NCBI RefSeq assembly: GCF_963575615.1
Contig: NZ_CAUYTL010000008.1
Location: forward strand, 1-64,000
DNA: 64,000 bases
Direction: 5' to 3'
Source: Listeria_A hofi
GTDB lineage: Bacteria; Bacillota; Bacilli; Lactobacillales; Listeriaceae
Position numbers and translations under genes: made by a program
The notes under the pieces: generated by a model
The model's database searches: none
Told to the model about the DNA's origin: nothing
What the model saw: the letters and a program-made list of their open reading frames with translations, nothing else
Shown here: in pieces, positions 37,583 to 45,870 of the stretch
Position numbering within the stretch: the stretch's first letter is position 1
Layout: the number at the start of each line of letters is the position of its first letter

Positions 37583-37708
37583 ATGCGAATAAGTATCTAC
37601 TCTAACGAAAGGAGACGCCTTTGTGTCTGTAGCAGAAGCTTTGCAACTAGCAGTCGGTTTCGGAAGTCTTTTGATTTCCCTAATCGCTCTTGTTATTGCA
37701 TTGATTAA
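37583..37708 (+). CDS. Overlapping upstream frame of holin-like toxin 2
   Basis: The frame begins MRISIYSNERRRLCVC behind AAAGGGGG and runs over the toxin start in another frame, ending inside the toxin gene. As for toxin 1, translation of this frame would pass through the toxin's ribosome site AAAGGAG (37608-37614). It may act only as a regulatory frame. Confidence 0.35.
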   Translation: MRISIYSNERRRLCVCSRSFATSSRFRKSFDFPNRSCYCID

Positions 37709-37820
37709 GCTTAATAACGACCAAAAAAATAACCATCAATCGCTTGGTCGGGATTTGATGGTTAAACTATACAATCAGCCGCCGTCTTTTAACGGTACTA
37801 CTGGAAGGAAGTCGTGTTAG
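37623..37820 (+). CDS. Holin-like type I toxin 2
   Basis: A GTG start behind AAAGGAG gives MSVAEALQLAVGFGSLLISL and a single hydrophobic helix, then ALIKLNNDQKNNHQ, typical of the Hol_Tox family. The frame here continues 26 codons into the terminator and antisense region before stopping, longer than the usual 30-40 residues, so the tail may be a decayed stop or a natural extension. Its layout copies toxin 1: leader frame, toxin, converging antisense RNA. Confidence 0.7.
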   Translation: MSVAEALQLAVGFGSLLISLIALVIALIKLNNDQKNNHQSLGRDLMVKLYNQPPSFNGTTGRKSC

Positions 37821-37840
37821 CGCATGGCTTCCTTTTCTTG
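37724..37840 (-). ncRNA. Antisense RNA antitoxin to holin-like toxin 2
   Basis: The minus-strand promoter TTGACG (37874-37869), 17 bp, TATAAT (37851-37846) matches that of module 1, and both transcripts start with a GGAAGCCATG hairpin. The RNA would end at the terminator with arms AACCATCAA/TTGATGGTT (37731-37763) followed by seven T, lying inside the toxin frame. Confidence 0.7.
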
Positions 37841-37907
37841 GTTTCATTATATCATTTTTTGAAGATTTCGTCAAAACCACTTCATTTCATGACGTGTTTC
37901 TTATATA

Positions 37908-38318
37908 TTATAGTTCCTCTTTAATTCGATAAATCGTTGGGCGTGTCACACGATTCTTTTCTGCGATTTGCTTGATCGGGAGCCTTTCTTCTAATATTCG
38001 AACAATCTGATGATACACTGCCTGTTTTTGCGAATCCTTCGCATCTGCAGCATATAAAATAGGTCGACCTTTATAGACGCCTTTTTCCTTCGCAATCGCA
38101 ATTCCCTGCGCTTGCCTTCTCTTACTTTCCGTTCTTTCTCGTTCCGCAATCATCGCCAGTAACTGAAGGATTAAATCCTTTACGAAACAACCTAAAAGTG
38201 GATCCCCAATTGGCTCACTTAATAACAGCATACTCATCACCATCAAAAAATCTCCTTCGCGGACAAAATCCAATGCTTTTCTAAATTCTTCGCGATTAAT
38301 AAAATCAGCATAAAGCAA
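37908..38318 (-). pseudogene. Serine resolvase/invertase, decayed
   Basis: The frame retains part of the catalytic domain (FRKALDFVREGD), the long E-helix (AMIAERERTESKRRQAQGIAIAKEKG), KGRP and a C-terminal helix-turn-helix (LPIKQIAEKNRVTRPTIYRI). It lacks the N-terminus with the active-site Ser (YxRVS) and an internal stretch of about 30 residues that normally holds DRLGR between REGD and the LLLSEPIGDP segment. It is therefore inactive. It marks a former transposon or plasmid-derived element. Confidence 0.8.
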
Positions 38319-38373
38319 TGAATCCAGAGTTTCTATTTAGAGTTTACCCTTATCAGACATATTTTTGGCGCAC

Positions 38374-38482
38374 AAAAAAGCCACCGCGAAAAAGGGAGTA
38401 ACCGCGACGGCCAAAAAGGGAGTTAACATTTTCACACTTCGGGGGAAAGGATGAAAATGGATTTGCTTGTTGTTAGCTTATA
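38374..38482 (-). ncRNA. lhrC: LhrC-like small RNA, copy C
   Basis: Minus-strand transcript of about 105 nt starting near ATAAGCTAACAACAAGC, with the hairpin CATTTTCAT...GTGAAAATG holding TTTCCCC, the linker TTAACTCCC, and a terminator (38380-38411) with ACTCCC in its loop. Two changes in the terminator stem keep G-U pairs. The promoter block at 38511-38544 equals those of copies A and B. It sits in the accessory island, 36 kb from the other two. Confidence 0.72.
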
Positions 38483-38719
38483 TTTTCATATTACATCTTC
38501 AAGAAAAAAAGTAGCTGTGATCCAGATTAGAATTTCATGAAAAATAAAGACTTGCTGCCCTTGCCCAATTATTACAATTCACAGGACTTCTATTATAGAT
38601 TAAAAAAATAGACAAGAACGCCGTTTATTTCAAAGAAAAAACACGCCTATTTCAGACATGTCTATATATCTTAAGTTCTGGACAAAAAAGTGCACTTATT
38701 ACTTCTACACCTTGTAGAA

Positions 38720-39100
38720 CTATTTTATTGATTTTTTCATTCCCACGATACACACAACAACCAATATAGCAAAAGAAAGTAGATCGATAGCAGTAAAATG
38801 CTCATCTTCGAAATATTCAGGTCTAAAAGATAGTATTGTCACTGCAATGTCTGTTATCACTAAGGGTATAAGTATATATTTTGAAATTCCTGCATCCCGA
38901 GCCCTTCTGACAAGCTGTGACAGAACTGGAATAAAGAGAATAACATCCACTATTATAACAACGTATGTCGGTACCATTAGAAGTAATATAGATACCATAA
39001 ATATCCATAAAAATGTGTGCCAAAACTCACTACGTGTTGCCCTTCCGCTAAAATGAAAGGACCTCTTCCAAAATATTATAAATGACTCCCCAAAACTCAT
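38720..39100 (-). CDS. DUF805 family membrane protein
   Basis: The 126-residue membrane protein opens with FWKRSFHFSGRATRSEFWHTFLW, the FxGRxxRxEFW signature of DUF805, and has VRRARDAGISKYILIPL in the middle, again a family feature. Three to four transmembrane segments are visible. The function is unknown; related proteins often neighbour toxin or phage genes. Confidence 0.8.
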   Translation of the reverse strand: MSFGESFIIFWKRSFHFSGRATRSEFWHTFLWIFMVSILLLMVPTYVVIIVDVILFIPVLSQLVRRARDAGISKYILIPLVITDIAVTILSFRPEYFEDEHFTAIDLLSFAILVVVCIVGMKKSIK

Positions 39101-39315
39101 CCTATACCTCCTATACGCTCTCTGCTAGATAGTGTTTCAGACACTAACTCTTCTATTTTTTTATTAAACCTCATCTCTAACTCAGCCTTTCTCGCTTCAT
39201 GTTACTGGTTAATAAATTTTTATCTAGCCTATTTCAAAAAGTATACCACGGAAACGTCTTGTTTCAAAATCCATTTTAGGACATTTTAAGACGTGATTTC
39301 TGTTCTTTTCTATGT

Positions 39316-39341
39316 GTGTCAAAAAGCATGCTTTTTGACAC
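39316..39341. repeat. Perfect 26-bp palindrome, copy 2
   Basis: Arms GTGTCAAAAAGCA and TGCTTTTTGACAC meet without spacer. The preceding CTGTTCTTTT also occurs at copy 1 (37442-37451). There is no T-run, so a terminator is unlikely; a resolvase site or operator fits better. Confidence 0.55.
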
Positions 39342-39478
39342 TCTGCTTATACGCAAAGAAAGAGCATCACTTTTCGGTGCGCCCTTTCTTTGTTATTGAC
39401 ACGTCTACTTTACTTACACCTGCCTAAACACTCGTGCATAAATTTTTATTCTCATTATTTTTTCGTTTCGTAGTTATC

Positions 39479-39664
39479 TTAGAAAATTGCATAGAATCTA
39501 TAGATAAACAAAATTACGTATGCTGGAAAACATACAAACACAATGACTAAAGTTAAAATAAATTGTATTTTCCAGACTTTTGTTCCGAATTTAAAACTCC
39601 CTATAAATACAATTGATAGTATGCCACACAGTAGCAACAATAGTACCCTTAAAGTATCCAGCAT
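39479..39664 (-). CDS. Small two-helix membrane protein (61 aa)
   Basis: MLDTLRVLLLLLCGILSIVF starts a 61-residue protein with two transmembrane helices (about 5-25 and 33-56). RBS GAGGGGG precedes the ATG. It lies 37 bp downstream of a 52-residue membrane protein in the same orientation. A hairpin GAAAGGGC/GCTCTTTC at about 39356-39395 could terminate it. Possible immunity or accessory role; no family recognised. Confidence 0.55.
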   Translation of the reverse strand: MLDTLRVLLLLLCGILSIVFIGSFKFGTKVWKIQFILTLVIVFVCFPAYVILFIYRFYAIF

Positions 39665-39701
39665 ATTTCCCCCTCACATTTACTAATTGATTGGCCGATT
39701 C

Positions 39702-39860
39702 TCAGAAAAAGAAAAATGCAAAGAACACAAATAGCAGTTCAACTGAAATCAACGCATAAACAAATGAATTAAATCTACCTTTACCATGCTTATAGGCAAT
39801 AAGCGCACACACCAGCAATAGAAGCATCAGAATTGATATGACACCATTTAAATACGACAT
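39702..39860 (-). CDS. Small two-helix membrane protein (52 aa)
   Basis: The frame MSYLNGVISILMLLLLVCAL encodes two hydrophobic helices separated by YKHGKGRFNS and ends in a Phe-rich stretch. AAGGGGATAAACT before the ATG is a good ribosome site. It is located between an acidic 112-residue protein and the 61-residue membrane protein, all on the minus strand. Confidence 0.55.
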   Translation of the reverse strand: MSYLNGVISILMLLLLVCALIAYKHGKGRFNSFVYALISVELLFVFFAFFFF

Positions 39861-39902
39861 AGTTTATCCCCTTACATAGTTAAAAATAACCCATCAATCA
39901 GG

Positions 39903-40241
39903 TTAAAATTTCCTTTCGACAAATCGTTTAACCTTCTTATACCACTCCTCGAGATATACTTCTGGGAATCTAACTTTGTCAAAATCCAAATTTTGTAGTA
40001 CTTCGATATCATACGAGTTATCCAGATATAAATCCCATTGCACTGATATCTCTTCCAATAATTCTCTTTCTTCTAATGATAGGTTATCGTTTATTGACTG
40101 TTGATTATCGTCGGCATATAGTATCTTTTCCGACCTTTCAACTAGTTCTTTACTTGTAATTACATCAGTAAGCGCTTCGTTGAGATTCGTTTTTATCAAA
40201 TCCATAATACTATCCTTATCCAAATTACATCCTCCTACCAT
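39903..40241 (-). CDS. Acidic small protein, immunity candidate
   Basis: A 112-residue acidic and helical protein (ending YLEEWYKKVKRFVERKF) with no recognised family. The first codon is near position 40241 and an internal Met (MDLIKTNLNEALTD) near 40205 is another option. Acidic composition and placement downstream of RHS toxin tips fit an immunity protein against a basic toxin, but its toxin is not present intact. Confidence 0.5.
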   Translation of the reverse strand: MVGGCNLDKDSIMDLIKTNLNEALTDVITSKELVERSEKILYADDNQQSINDNLSLEERELLEEISVQWDLYLDNSYDIEVLQNLDFDKVRFPEVYLEEWYKKVKRFVERKF

Positions 40242-40417
40242 TTATAAAACAAAGAAAGGGCACCACTTTGAGTCCATGTATATGAGTCCTCACCAATGAA
40301 GCTATATTCCATGCTTTTAAATTACCATCAAAGGCATAGCAGAAACCTTCACTTATGCACTAAAATAGTACGTTGGAGTAATGTAACAGTCCCCAGTGTT
40401 ATTCACTATATTATATT

Positions 40418-40537
40418 TTAGACAACAGGTTTGATAATCTTCATCCACTTCACGATAATATAAAGATTACCTTCGTCGTCACAACAAAAAGAATTTGCAT
40501 CAATAATCTTTGCCCTAATATCATCAGGAAGACTTTT
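40418..40537 (-). pseudogene. C-terminal remnant of an immunity-like gene
   Basis: The minus-strand frame encodes KSLPDDIRAKIIDANSFCCD followed by DEGNLYIIVKW and stops. Its composition is protein-like and it is preceded by a stop codon without a start, so it is the tail of a lost gene. The family could not be named. Confidence 0.4.
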
Positions 40538-40659
40538 TCATTTCTATATTTTTTATAATAAAATCACTTTTATTTGGGTTTGTTTAATACTATTGAGCTA
40601 GCTTTCTAATGTTTTTAATCATAAATAGCCATGGCAAAGTCTCTTATGTCTAGACTCAG

Positions 40660-40690
40660 ACAAAGGCTGGGATCTGTAAGAATCCCAGCC
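40660..40690 (-). terminator. Hairpin downstream of the membrane immunity candidate
   Basis: GGCTGGGATC and AATCCCAGCC pair around a short loop with TTT following on the minus strand. Confidence 0.6.
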
Positions 40691-40729
40691 TCACTCCTTT
40701 CTATTTCATCTTTTGTAATTTTACAATGG

Positions 40730-41095
40730 TTAACTGTAGTGTACAAAGCTTCCTATTACGTAAAGTACATATACAACTAAAGCTATGCAAACTAAACATA
40801 CAGACATTAAATTTAGAAACATGGTAAACCCTCTCCGCTTTATATATACGAAATATATGAACGAAAATATCCCCAGAATCATAAGTTGAACAATAGCTGG
40901 TATATATACATATGGGCTAAAAGTCAAACTACCACTAATGTAAATTCCAACTCCAACAATCACTATTCCAATGACACACAGCATTCCAACAGCGTTATTT
41001 AGCTTCTTACTACTAAATTTCACTGTAAATCCTGGTGCCAAAACAATAGTTAACGTTATAAAACTAATAGCTATATCAACTACAGTTATCAACAA
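40730..41095 (-). CDS. Four-helix membrane protein, immunity candidate for RHS tip 3
   Basis: A 121-residue protein with four transmembrane segments (about 5-22, 36-55, 62-80, 95-115) and almost no soluble part. It starts 25 bp after the stop of the RHS fragment at 41121. Membrane immunity proteins usually answer membrane-active toxins, in keeping with the glycine-rich hydrophobic segments in that tip. The assignment is inferred from position only. Confidence 0.6.
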   Translation of the reverse strand: MLITVVDIAISFITLTIVLAPGFTVKFSSKKLNNAVGMLCVIGIVIVGVGIYISGSLTFSPYVYIPAIVQLMILGIFSFIYFVYIKRRGFTMFLNLMSVCLVCIALVVYVLYVIGSFVHYS

Positions 41096-41120
41096 AACTT
41101 ACCACATCCTCAGTTGTCAT

Positions 41121-43865
41121 TTAATGCCTCCTTATGGCATTAGAGCTACGCCTTAAAGCATTACTATGCTTAAGTGTATATTTTTTATTAAATTTCATTA
41201 TTTTCTTCTTAGCTTTCTTAATGCCATTGTACCTTTTGCCTACAGTTTTTTGAAGATATTTTTTAGGAGACTTTACCAGCCTTTGTACATTACGACCATA
41301 TTGTTTGATATTTTGCCAAGGTTTTCTTGATATAACAACTCTTCCAGCCGCTTTTCCTTTAGAAAGGAATCCCACAATTCTACCACCTGCGGTCCAAGAT
41401 AATCCATTTATAGCCCCTTTCACCCCTAATTTACCTGCAGTCTTCCAAGAAAATTTCTTTCCGCTTTTTCTTGTATCTAAATAATATTTTCCTATAGATA
41501 ACCCCGCACCTAAACCAGCTGCAGTTGCGTATTGCCAGAACTGTCCATCCGGATCAGTCATCATAACAGGGTTGTTACCTGCATAATTATATCCATTCAT
41601 CGTTTGTGGATCGTCTTCATCGCCTGGATCTGGATCAACACTAATGAAAATACCTTGTTCTGGTTCATAGTAACGGGCTATCAGATAATACATACCAATT
41701 TCTTTGTCATACATATACCCAGCATAGCCGAATGGGTTCTGTTTTGCTTCACCAGTAATTTCATTAGCTTGTAATACATTTCCCCACGCATCATAGCTAT
41801 ACTCTGCAACAATATCTCCTGATTCATTCGTCAGTGCAGTAACATCTCCATGCACATTATAGTGATAGAAGACTGTTTTCGTACCAATTTTCATTGCCAT
41901 TCGAATATTACTGTCGGAATAGACATATTGACGCTGAACTGTTCCCACACCGTCTGTTTCGTATAAAACATCGATACTGTCGCCATCATAATAATACTTC
42001 GTGATGCTACCATTAACTTTTTTTTCAATACGCCGATTATTATTATCATACGTATACGTTACAAAAGGTGACGTTTCACCTTTCTTCGTGATAGCTACGA
42101 GTTGGTCTGCCATATTCCATGTGTACGTGTATTTACCATCGCTGAGACGGTTGCCATTCGTGTCGTAGGTTAGTTTGTCACCATTCCATGTGGTTAACTG
42201 GTTACCATCATTATAACTCGCTTCGATGGCTTTTGTCTTGCTGGAATCCGTCACTTTTGTACGATTACCGAATCCATCGTACGTATAGGCTTTCACTGTG
42301 CCATCTGGTAATGTCTCTTTCGTGAGTTGGTTGATGGCATCATAGTCGTAACTCGTTTTACCTACTTTCTTATTGTCAATCGTGGTTCGGTTACTCGCCG
42401 CGTCATACGTGTAGCTTTCTTCAAATAAGCTATCGCCCAGCTTGTTTCCAATTTGAATCTCGCTTACTTTTTGTGTCGCATCATAGTTGAAATTGGTACC
42501 AACACCATTGCCGTTGATATACTGGTCCACATTGCCGAACTCATCGTAATCTAAGAAATAGTTTCGAGAACCATCGTTGAATTTCGTATTTTGATCTAAC
42601 GCATTATAATCGTACGTTGCTTTGTAATTGTGTGCGCCGTGTGAAACAATGACTTCATTGGTTTTGTCAGTCTTCCCTTTGTTGTCTTTGCTTGGCTTAT
42701 CTTTGTATGTCCAGGAGACACTGCCACCACGTTCTGTTTGTTTTGTGATACGGTCGGCGTCATCGTAGGCTTTATCGCGCACCAATCCTGTCGTTGCGTC
42801 GGTCACTTTTGTTTCATTGCCATTCGGGTCAAACTGGAAATTGAACGCGGTTTGACCATTCCATTTCACACCTGTGGCACGATCTGCAGAATCATAGATG
42901 CTTTCAATGGTGTCGCCGTTCGGTTTCGTGACTTTAGTTTGGTTCGCATTGGCGTCGTATTCGTAGCTGATTTTGCGCCCTAAGGCATCCGTGAATTGGG
43001 TGACTTTGTTGTCGCTATCGTAGGTGTAACTATTTTGTTGTTCTTTGCCATCTGCAGTGACGAATTTCTCGGTGGTATTGCTGTTGTCATCGTACTTATA
43101 GGCTACAGCTGTACCATTTGCCAAGGTCGTTTTCGTTAGTTGATTATCGGTATTATACTCGAGCTTCTTCGTATTGCCTTTTTCATCGGTTTCCGTGAGT
43201 TTGTTGCCGTAGACATCATACGTGAAGGCAGATTTCCGGTGTTCTTCGTCATAGGACGCGACCACATAATTCCCCGCGCTATCATACGTGTTCTCCGTCA
43301 ACACTTCTCCGTCTATCACACGCATGTTATCAAACCAGGCCTTCCCTGTATGCTTACCGCGGAACAGCGTCCAGATTTTCAAGCGCGTAATCGGTTTATC
43401 GACGTTCACCGTCACCGCACTACGATTCCACTCATTCGTTCCGGTTGGGAATGGCGCGTAGAAAGATTTTGTCACACCGTCATTTAAGACTGCTTCGGCT
43501 AGAATCGCGTAATCGTTCGATAACTTCTCGCCGCCTGTTGTGGAACCTCTCCACCAGCTCGTCGCCATCAATTCCGTGCCATTTTCAAAACTACTGTTCA
43601 GGACAGGGTTAAAGGTTGCCGATGCTTCCCCTTTTTCGAGTTGGATATTATCAAACCACGCCGTTCCTGTCCCGCCAGTGTCTTTATTTTGCTCCACTTC
43701 TAGGAAAATATAGGCTTTTGCGGTCGTTTTCGTTGTCTTAATCGTCAACTGGCGCTTCGTCCATGGACGGTTCGCCTTGATATCACTGTAACGATTACTC
43801 TGCCATGCTTCCCCATCGGTGACACGCTTCCCTGTCGCATTCTGCAACTCGACATTAAAGAACAC
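41121..43865 (-). pseudogene. Promoterless RHS/WapA fragment with alternative C-terminal tip (tip 3)
   Basis: The 914-residue open frame repeats the C-terminal 40% of the 46371-53009 protein: end of a carbohydrate-binding-like module, YD repeats and the RHS core ending NPVMMTDPDGQ. It lacks signal peptide, ribosome site and promoter; similarity stops near 43880 after a 2-bp deletion. About 58 residues between RGST and GGEKLSND are deleted in frame. After the core comes a new tip: FWQYATAAGLGAGLSIG, GVKGAINGLSWTAGGRIVGFL and a very basic end (ALRRSSNAIRRH). Likely a silent cassette that recombination can place behind the active gene. Confidence 0.8.
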
Positions 43866-43880
43866 GTTTGTCTTTCATCT
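41570..43880 (-). repeat. Large direct repeat within the RHS locus, copy 2
   Basis: This segment is nearly identical to about 46860-49380 at nucleotide and protein level apart from one in-frame deletion. Such long homology allows tip exchange by recombination. Confidence 0.8.
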
Positions 43881-44030
43881 AATTATTTTACCTATGTAGA
43901 GCAGGGCTAAATTTCAGCCCTGCAATAATATTATTACTCCATAAATTTTAAAATTTCTTTCTTAGTTCTGGCGTCATGTAAAACGGATACGGTGATTCCA
44001 TTATTGCTACCACAATTACTTATTCAGCTC

Positions 44031-44240
44031 CTAATTATCCCTCATAAAGACACTGTAAACTATATCTTTGCATTGGTTGTGTTCTAGCACGACATTGACA
44101 TTATCATTATCCAGCCATTTTAGTTTATCTAAATGCTGAGAAAATATGAACGGATTAGGTATTTCGCTAACAATTTTTTCTTTCTTAACAATCTCGTTCA
44201 CTTTATTGAATACCACGATAAATATTTCTGCTTCATACAT
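44031..44240 (-). CDS. Small hypothetical protein (69 aa)
   Basis: MYEAEIFIVVFNKVNEIVKK begins a 69-residue soluble protein of no known family, 10 bp after the preceding gene. It may be a separate immunity-like protein or the tail of the 145-residue gene upstream after a frameshift. Confidence 0.4.
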   Translation of the reverse strand: MYEAEIFIVVFNKVNEIVKKEKIVSEIPNPFIFSQHLDKLKWLDNDNVNVVLEHNQCKDIVYSVFMRDN

Positions 44241-44250
44241 AATCCATGCT

Positions 44251-44688
44251 CTATATAAATTTGTGCTTTATACTTCCTATTAGGCTTAGATTTAGGCTTC
44301 TTATAGTATAATAATCTAAGCGTTTAACAGTTTCATATGCTTTTATAAATCGCTCTTCTTCTAAACTTAAATCGCTACATGCTTGCATCACACCTATATG
44401 AAGGAGTTCCAAGATAATTTTTTTCTTTTCTAAATCACTATTATCATTAAATCTCCCTAAGTCAGAGAATGTATTCTCAAAATATGCTCTGTAGACATCA
44501 TCAATATGATGAGAGCGGCCAACCTTCTTGCCAACAGGGACACTATTTATGTCGAGACACGAAGTTTCTTTTCTGCTTACTGGCTGGAATGCTCCTGAAT
44601 ACATCTCTGCAACACAGTGGCCTTGGCTATCAAATGTCATTAGATGATTTTTCTCAGTATCGTAATCAGACCCAACAGAAAAATTCAC
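44251..44688 (-). CDS. Immunity-like protein (145 aa)
   Basis: A GTG start behind GGAGGTAGATC gives MNFSVGSDYDTEKNHLMTFD. The protein is soluble, acidic to neutral, with a helical second half. No family is recognised. It is placed among toxin tips and immunity genes of the WapA locus, so it is probably an immunity protein whose toxin tip has been lost. Confidence 0.5.
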   Translation of the reverse strand: MNFSVGSDYDTEKNHLMTFDSQGHCVAEMYSGAFQPVSRKETSCLDINSVPVGKKVGRSHHIDDVYRAYFENTFSDLGRFNDNSDLEKKKIILELLHIGVMQACSDLSLEEERFIKAYETVKRLDYYTIRSLNLSLIGSIKHKFI

Positions 44689-44771
44689 GATCTACCTCCA
44701 ATGATGCCACTAATCATTACTAGCATATGCGCTGTACATTATCTATTAAAGTGCTATAAAAAATATGCATA

Positions 44772-45170
44772 TTAAATTAAGCTTTCAAATTTACAACTAT
44801 TAATCTCAATTTCATCAGCCTCAATAAGCAATAAACCCTCCATAAATTCCACTGTGAAATTAAACTTAGAATCAAATCCAATATAAAAACTGCCTTTGGC
44901 TTTTATTAAAAGGTTCTGCTTTTCTGAATTATTGTAAGTTATTGATAATAGCTCCCTTTTTTCACCATATTCATAATCGCTTGTAGCATAACGACTATCC
45001 TCATATCCATTTACAAAATAAAACGTACTAACTTTCCTAAAAATAACATCTACTTTCTCACCATCATCAGGGTATACAAGGTTCAGTTGGATTTTGTTCG
45101 ATTGTATATCGATATCATGACTTTCAATTAGGGCTTCTTCTATATTACCCAATACTTTCAACAGTTCCAT
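44772..45170 (-). CDS. Immunity protein candidate for RHS tip 2 (YxiG-like)
   Basis: A 132-residue acidic protein starting MELLKVLGNIEEALIESHDI and rich in beta strands (IQLNLVYPDDGEKVDVIFRK, GSFYIGFDSKFNFTVEF). The start lies 3 bp after the stop of the orphan tip, a tight toxin-immunity pair. The opening resembles the YxiG-like proteins found beside wapA in Bacillus, but I am unsure of that match. Confidence 0.6.
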   Translation of the reverse strand: MELLKVLGNIEEALIESHDIDIQSNKIQLNLVYPDDGEKVDVIFRKVSTFYFVNGYEDSRYATSDYEYGEKRELLSITYNNSEKQNLLIKAKGSFYIGFDSKFNFTVEFMEGLLLIEADEIEINSCKFESLI

Positions 45171-45173
45171 TTC

Positions 45174-45719
45174 CTATCTCCACCTTTTAATTATCTTAGA
45201 GATGTTTCTATGAGAGCCTCTTCTTAAATTAATATGTGTCACATCTCTATTGTTACTATAATTACCATATCTGTCTACACTCCCTTTGTCTTGATGGGAT
45301 ATCCGATAGTAGGGCTTCTTCCTTCTACCTGAACCGCCGTTCATAAAGCGTGTAGTGACTGTCTTATTATTGCTGACCCTGGTGTGTAATCTCCACCCTT
45401 TTCCAGACTTAGCTTTTGAAAGAGCTCCTCCAACTGCTTTTTGAACTTTCTTCGCACTTCTATACGATTGCTTATACCTTCCCGACCTAAACTTAACTGC
45501 CACTTTTATTGCTTTCCTACCGAGTTTAAATCTACTTCCTCCAATGAAGCCTATAACCCCAGCTGCTACAACGCCTTTCCATTTCTTCCCTTTCTTATGA
45601 GCTTTATACATATCGTATGCTGCAAACCCTGCGTTAAACGCTAACCAGAAAACATGCCCATCTGGATCCACGTGCATCACAGGATTATCGTTGGCATAGT
45701 TGTAGCTATTCGCCATCAT
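45174..45719 (-). CDS. Orphan RHS C-terminal toxin tip (tip 2)
   Basis: The 181-residue frame begins inside the conserved end of the RHS core (NSYNYANDNPVMHVDPDGH), the same point where the large WapA-like protein has NSYNYAQNNPVMHIDPDGH. It then carries a hydrophobic linker (FWLAFNAGFAAYDMYKAHKK) similar to tip 1 and a very basic toxin domain (GWRLHTRVSNNKTVTTRF, PYYRISHQDKGSVDRYG, RDVTHINLRRGSH), probably a nuclease. A hairpin terminator lies just upstream and no ribosome site is visible, so the cassette is likely silent until recombined behind a full-length RHS gene. Confidence 0.7.
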   Translation of the reverse strand: MMANSYNYANDNPVMHVDPDGHVFWLAFNAGFAAYDMYKAHKKGKKWKGVVAAGVIGFIGGSRFKLGRKAIKVAVKFRSGRYKQSYRSAKKVQKAVGGALSKAKSGKGWRLHTRVSNNKTVTTRFMNGGSGRRKKPYYRISHQDKGSVDRYGNYSNNRDVTHINLRRGSHRNISKIIKRWR

Positions 45720-45724
45720 GGGAA

Positions 45725-45762
45725 AAATAAAGAGACTGAGATTAAACTCTCATTCTCTTTCT
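45725..45762 (-). terminator. Terminator after the first toxin-immunity pair
   Basis: AAGAGAATGAGA and ATCTCAGTCTCTTT arms with TTTATTTTT following on the minus strand separate the active operon from the orphan cassette. Confidence 0.7.
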
Positions 45763-45870
45763 TCATGACGGTTTATCTATTACTAATCTCCTTTAATAGA
45801 TTATAGCGAATAATTTGACCACATCTCCATTACAATCCTACAGTTAGGCTTCACTCAGAAACATCATTTC

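Noticed and set aside
45174..45719. Naming a toxin family for tip 2
   Set aside because: The basic domain with YYRISHQDKGSVDRYG looks nuclease-like, but no catalytic motif could be assigned with confidence.
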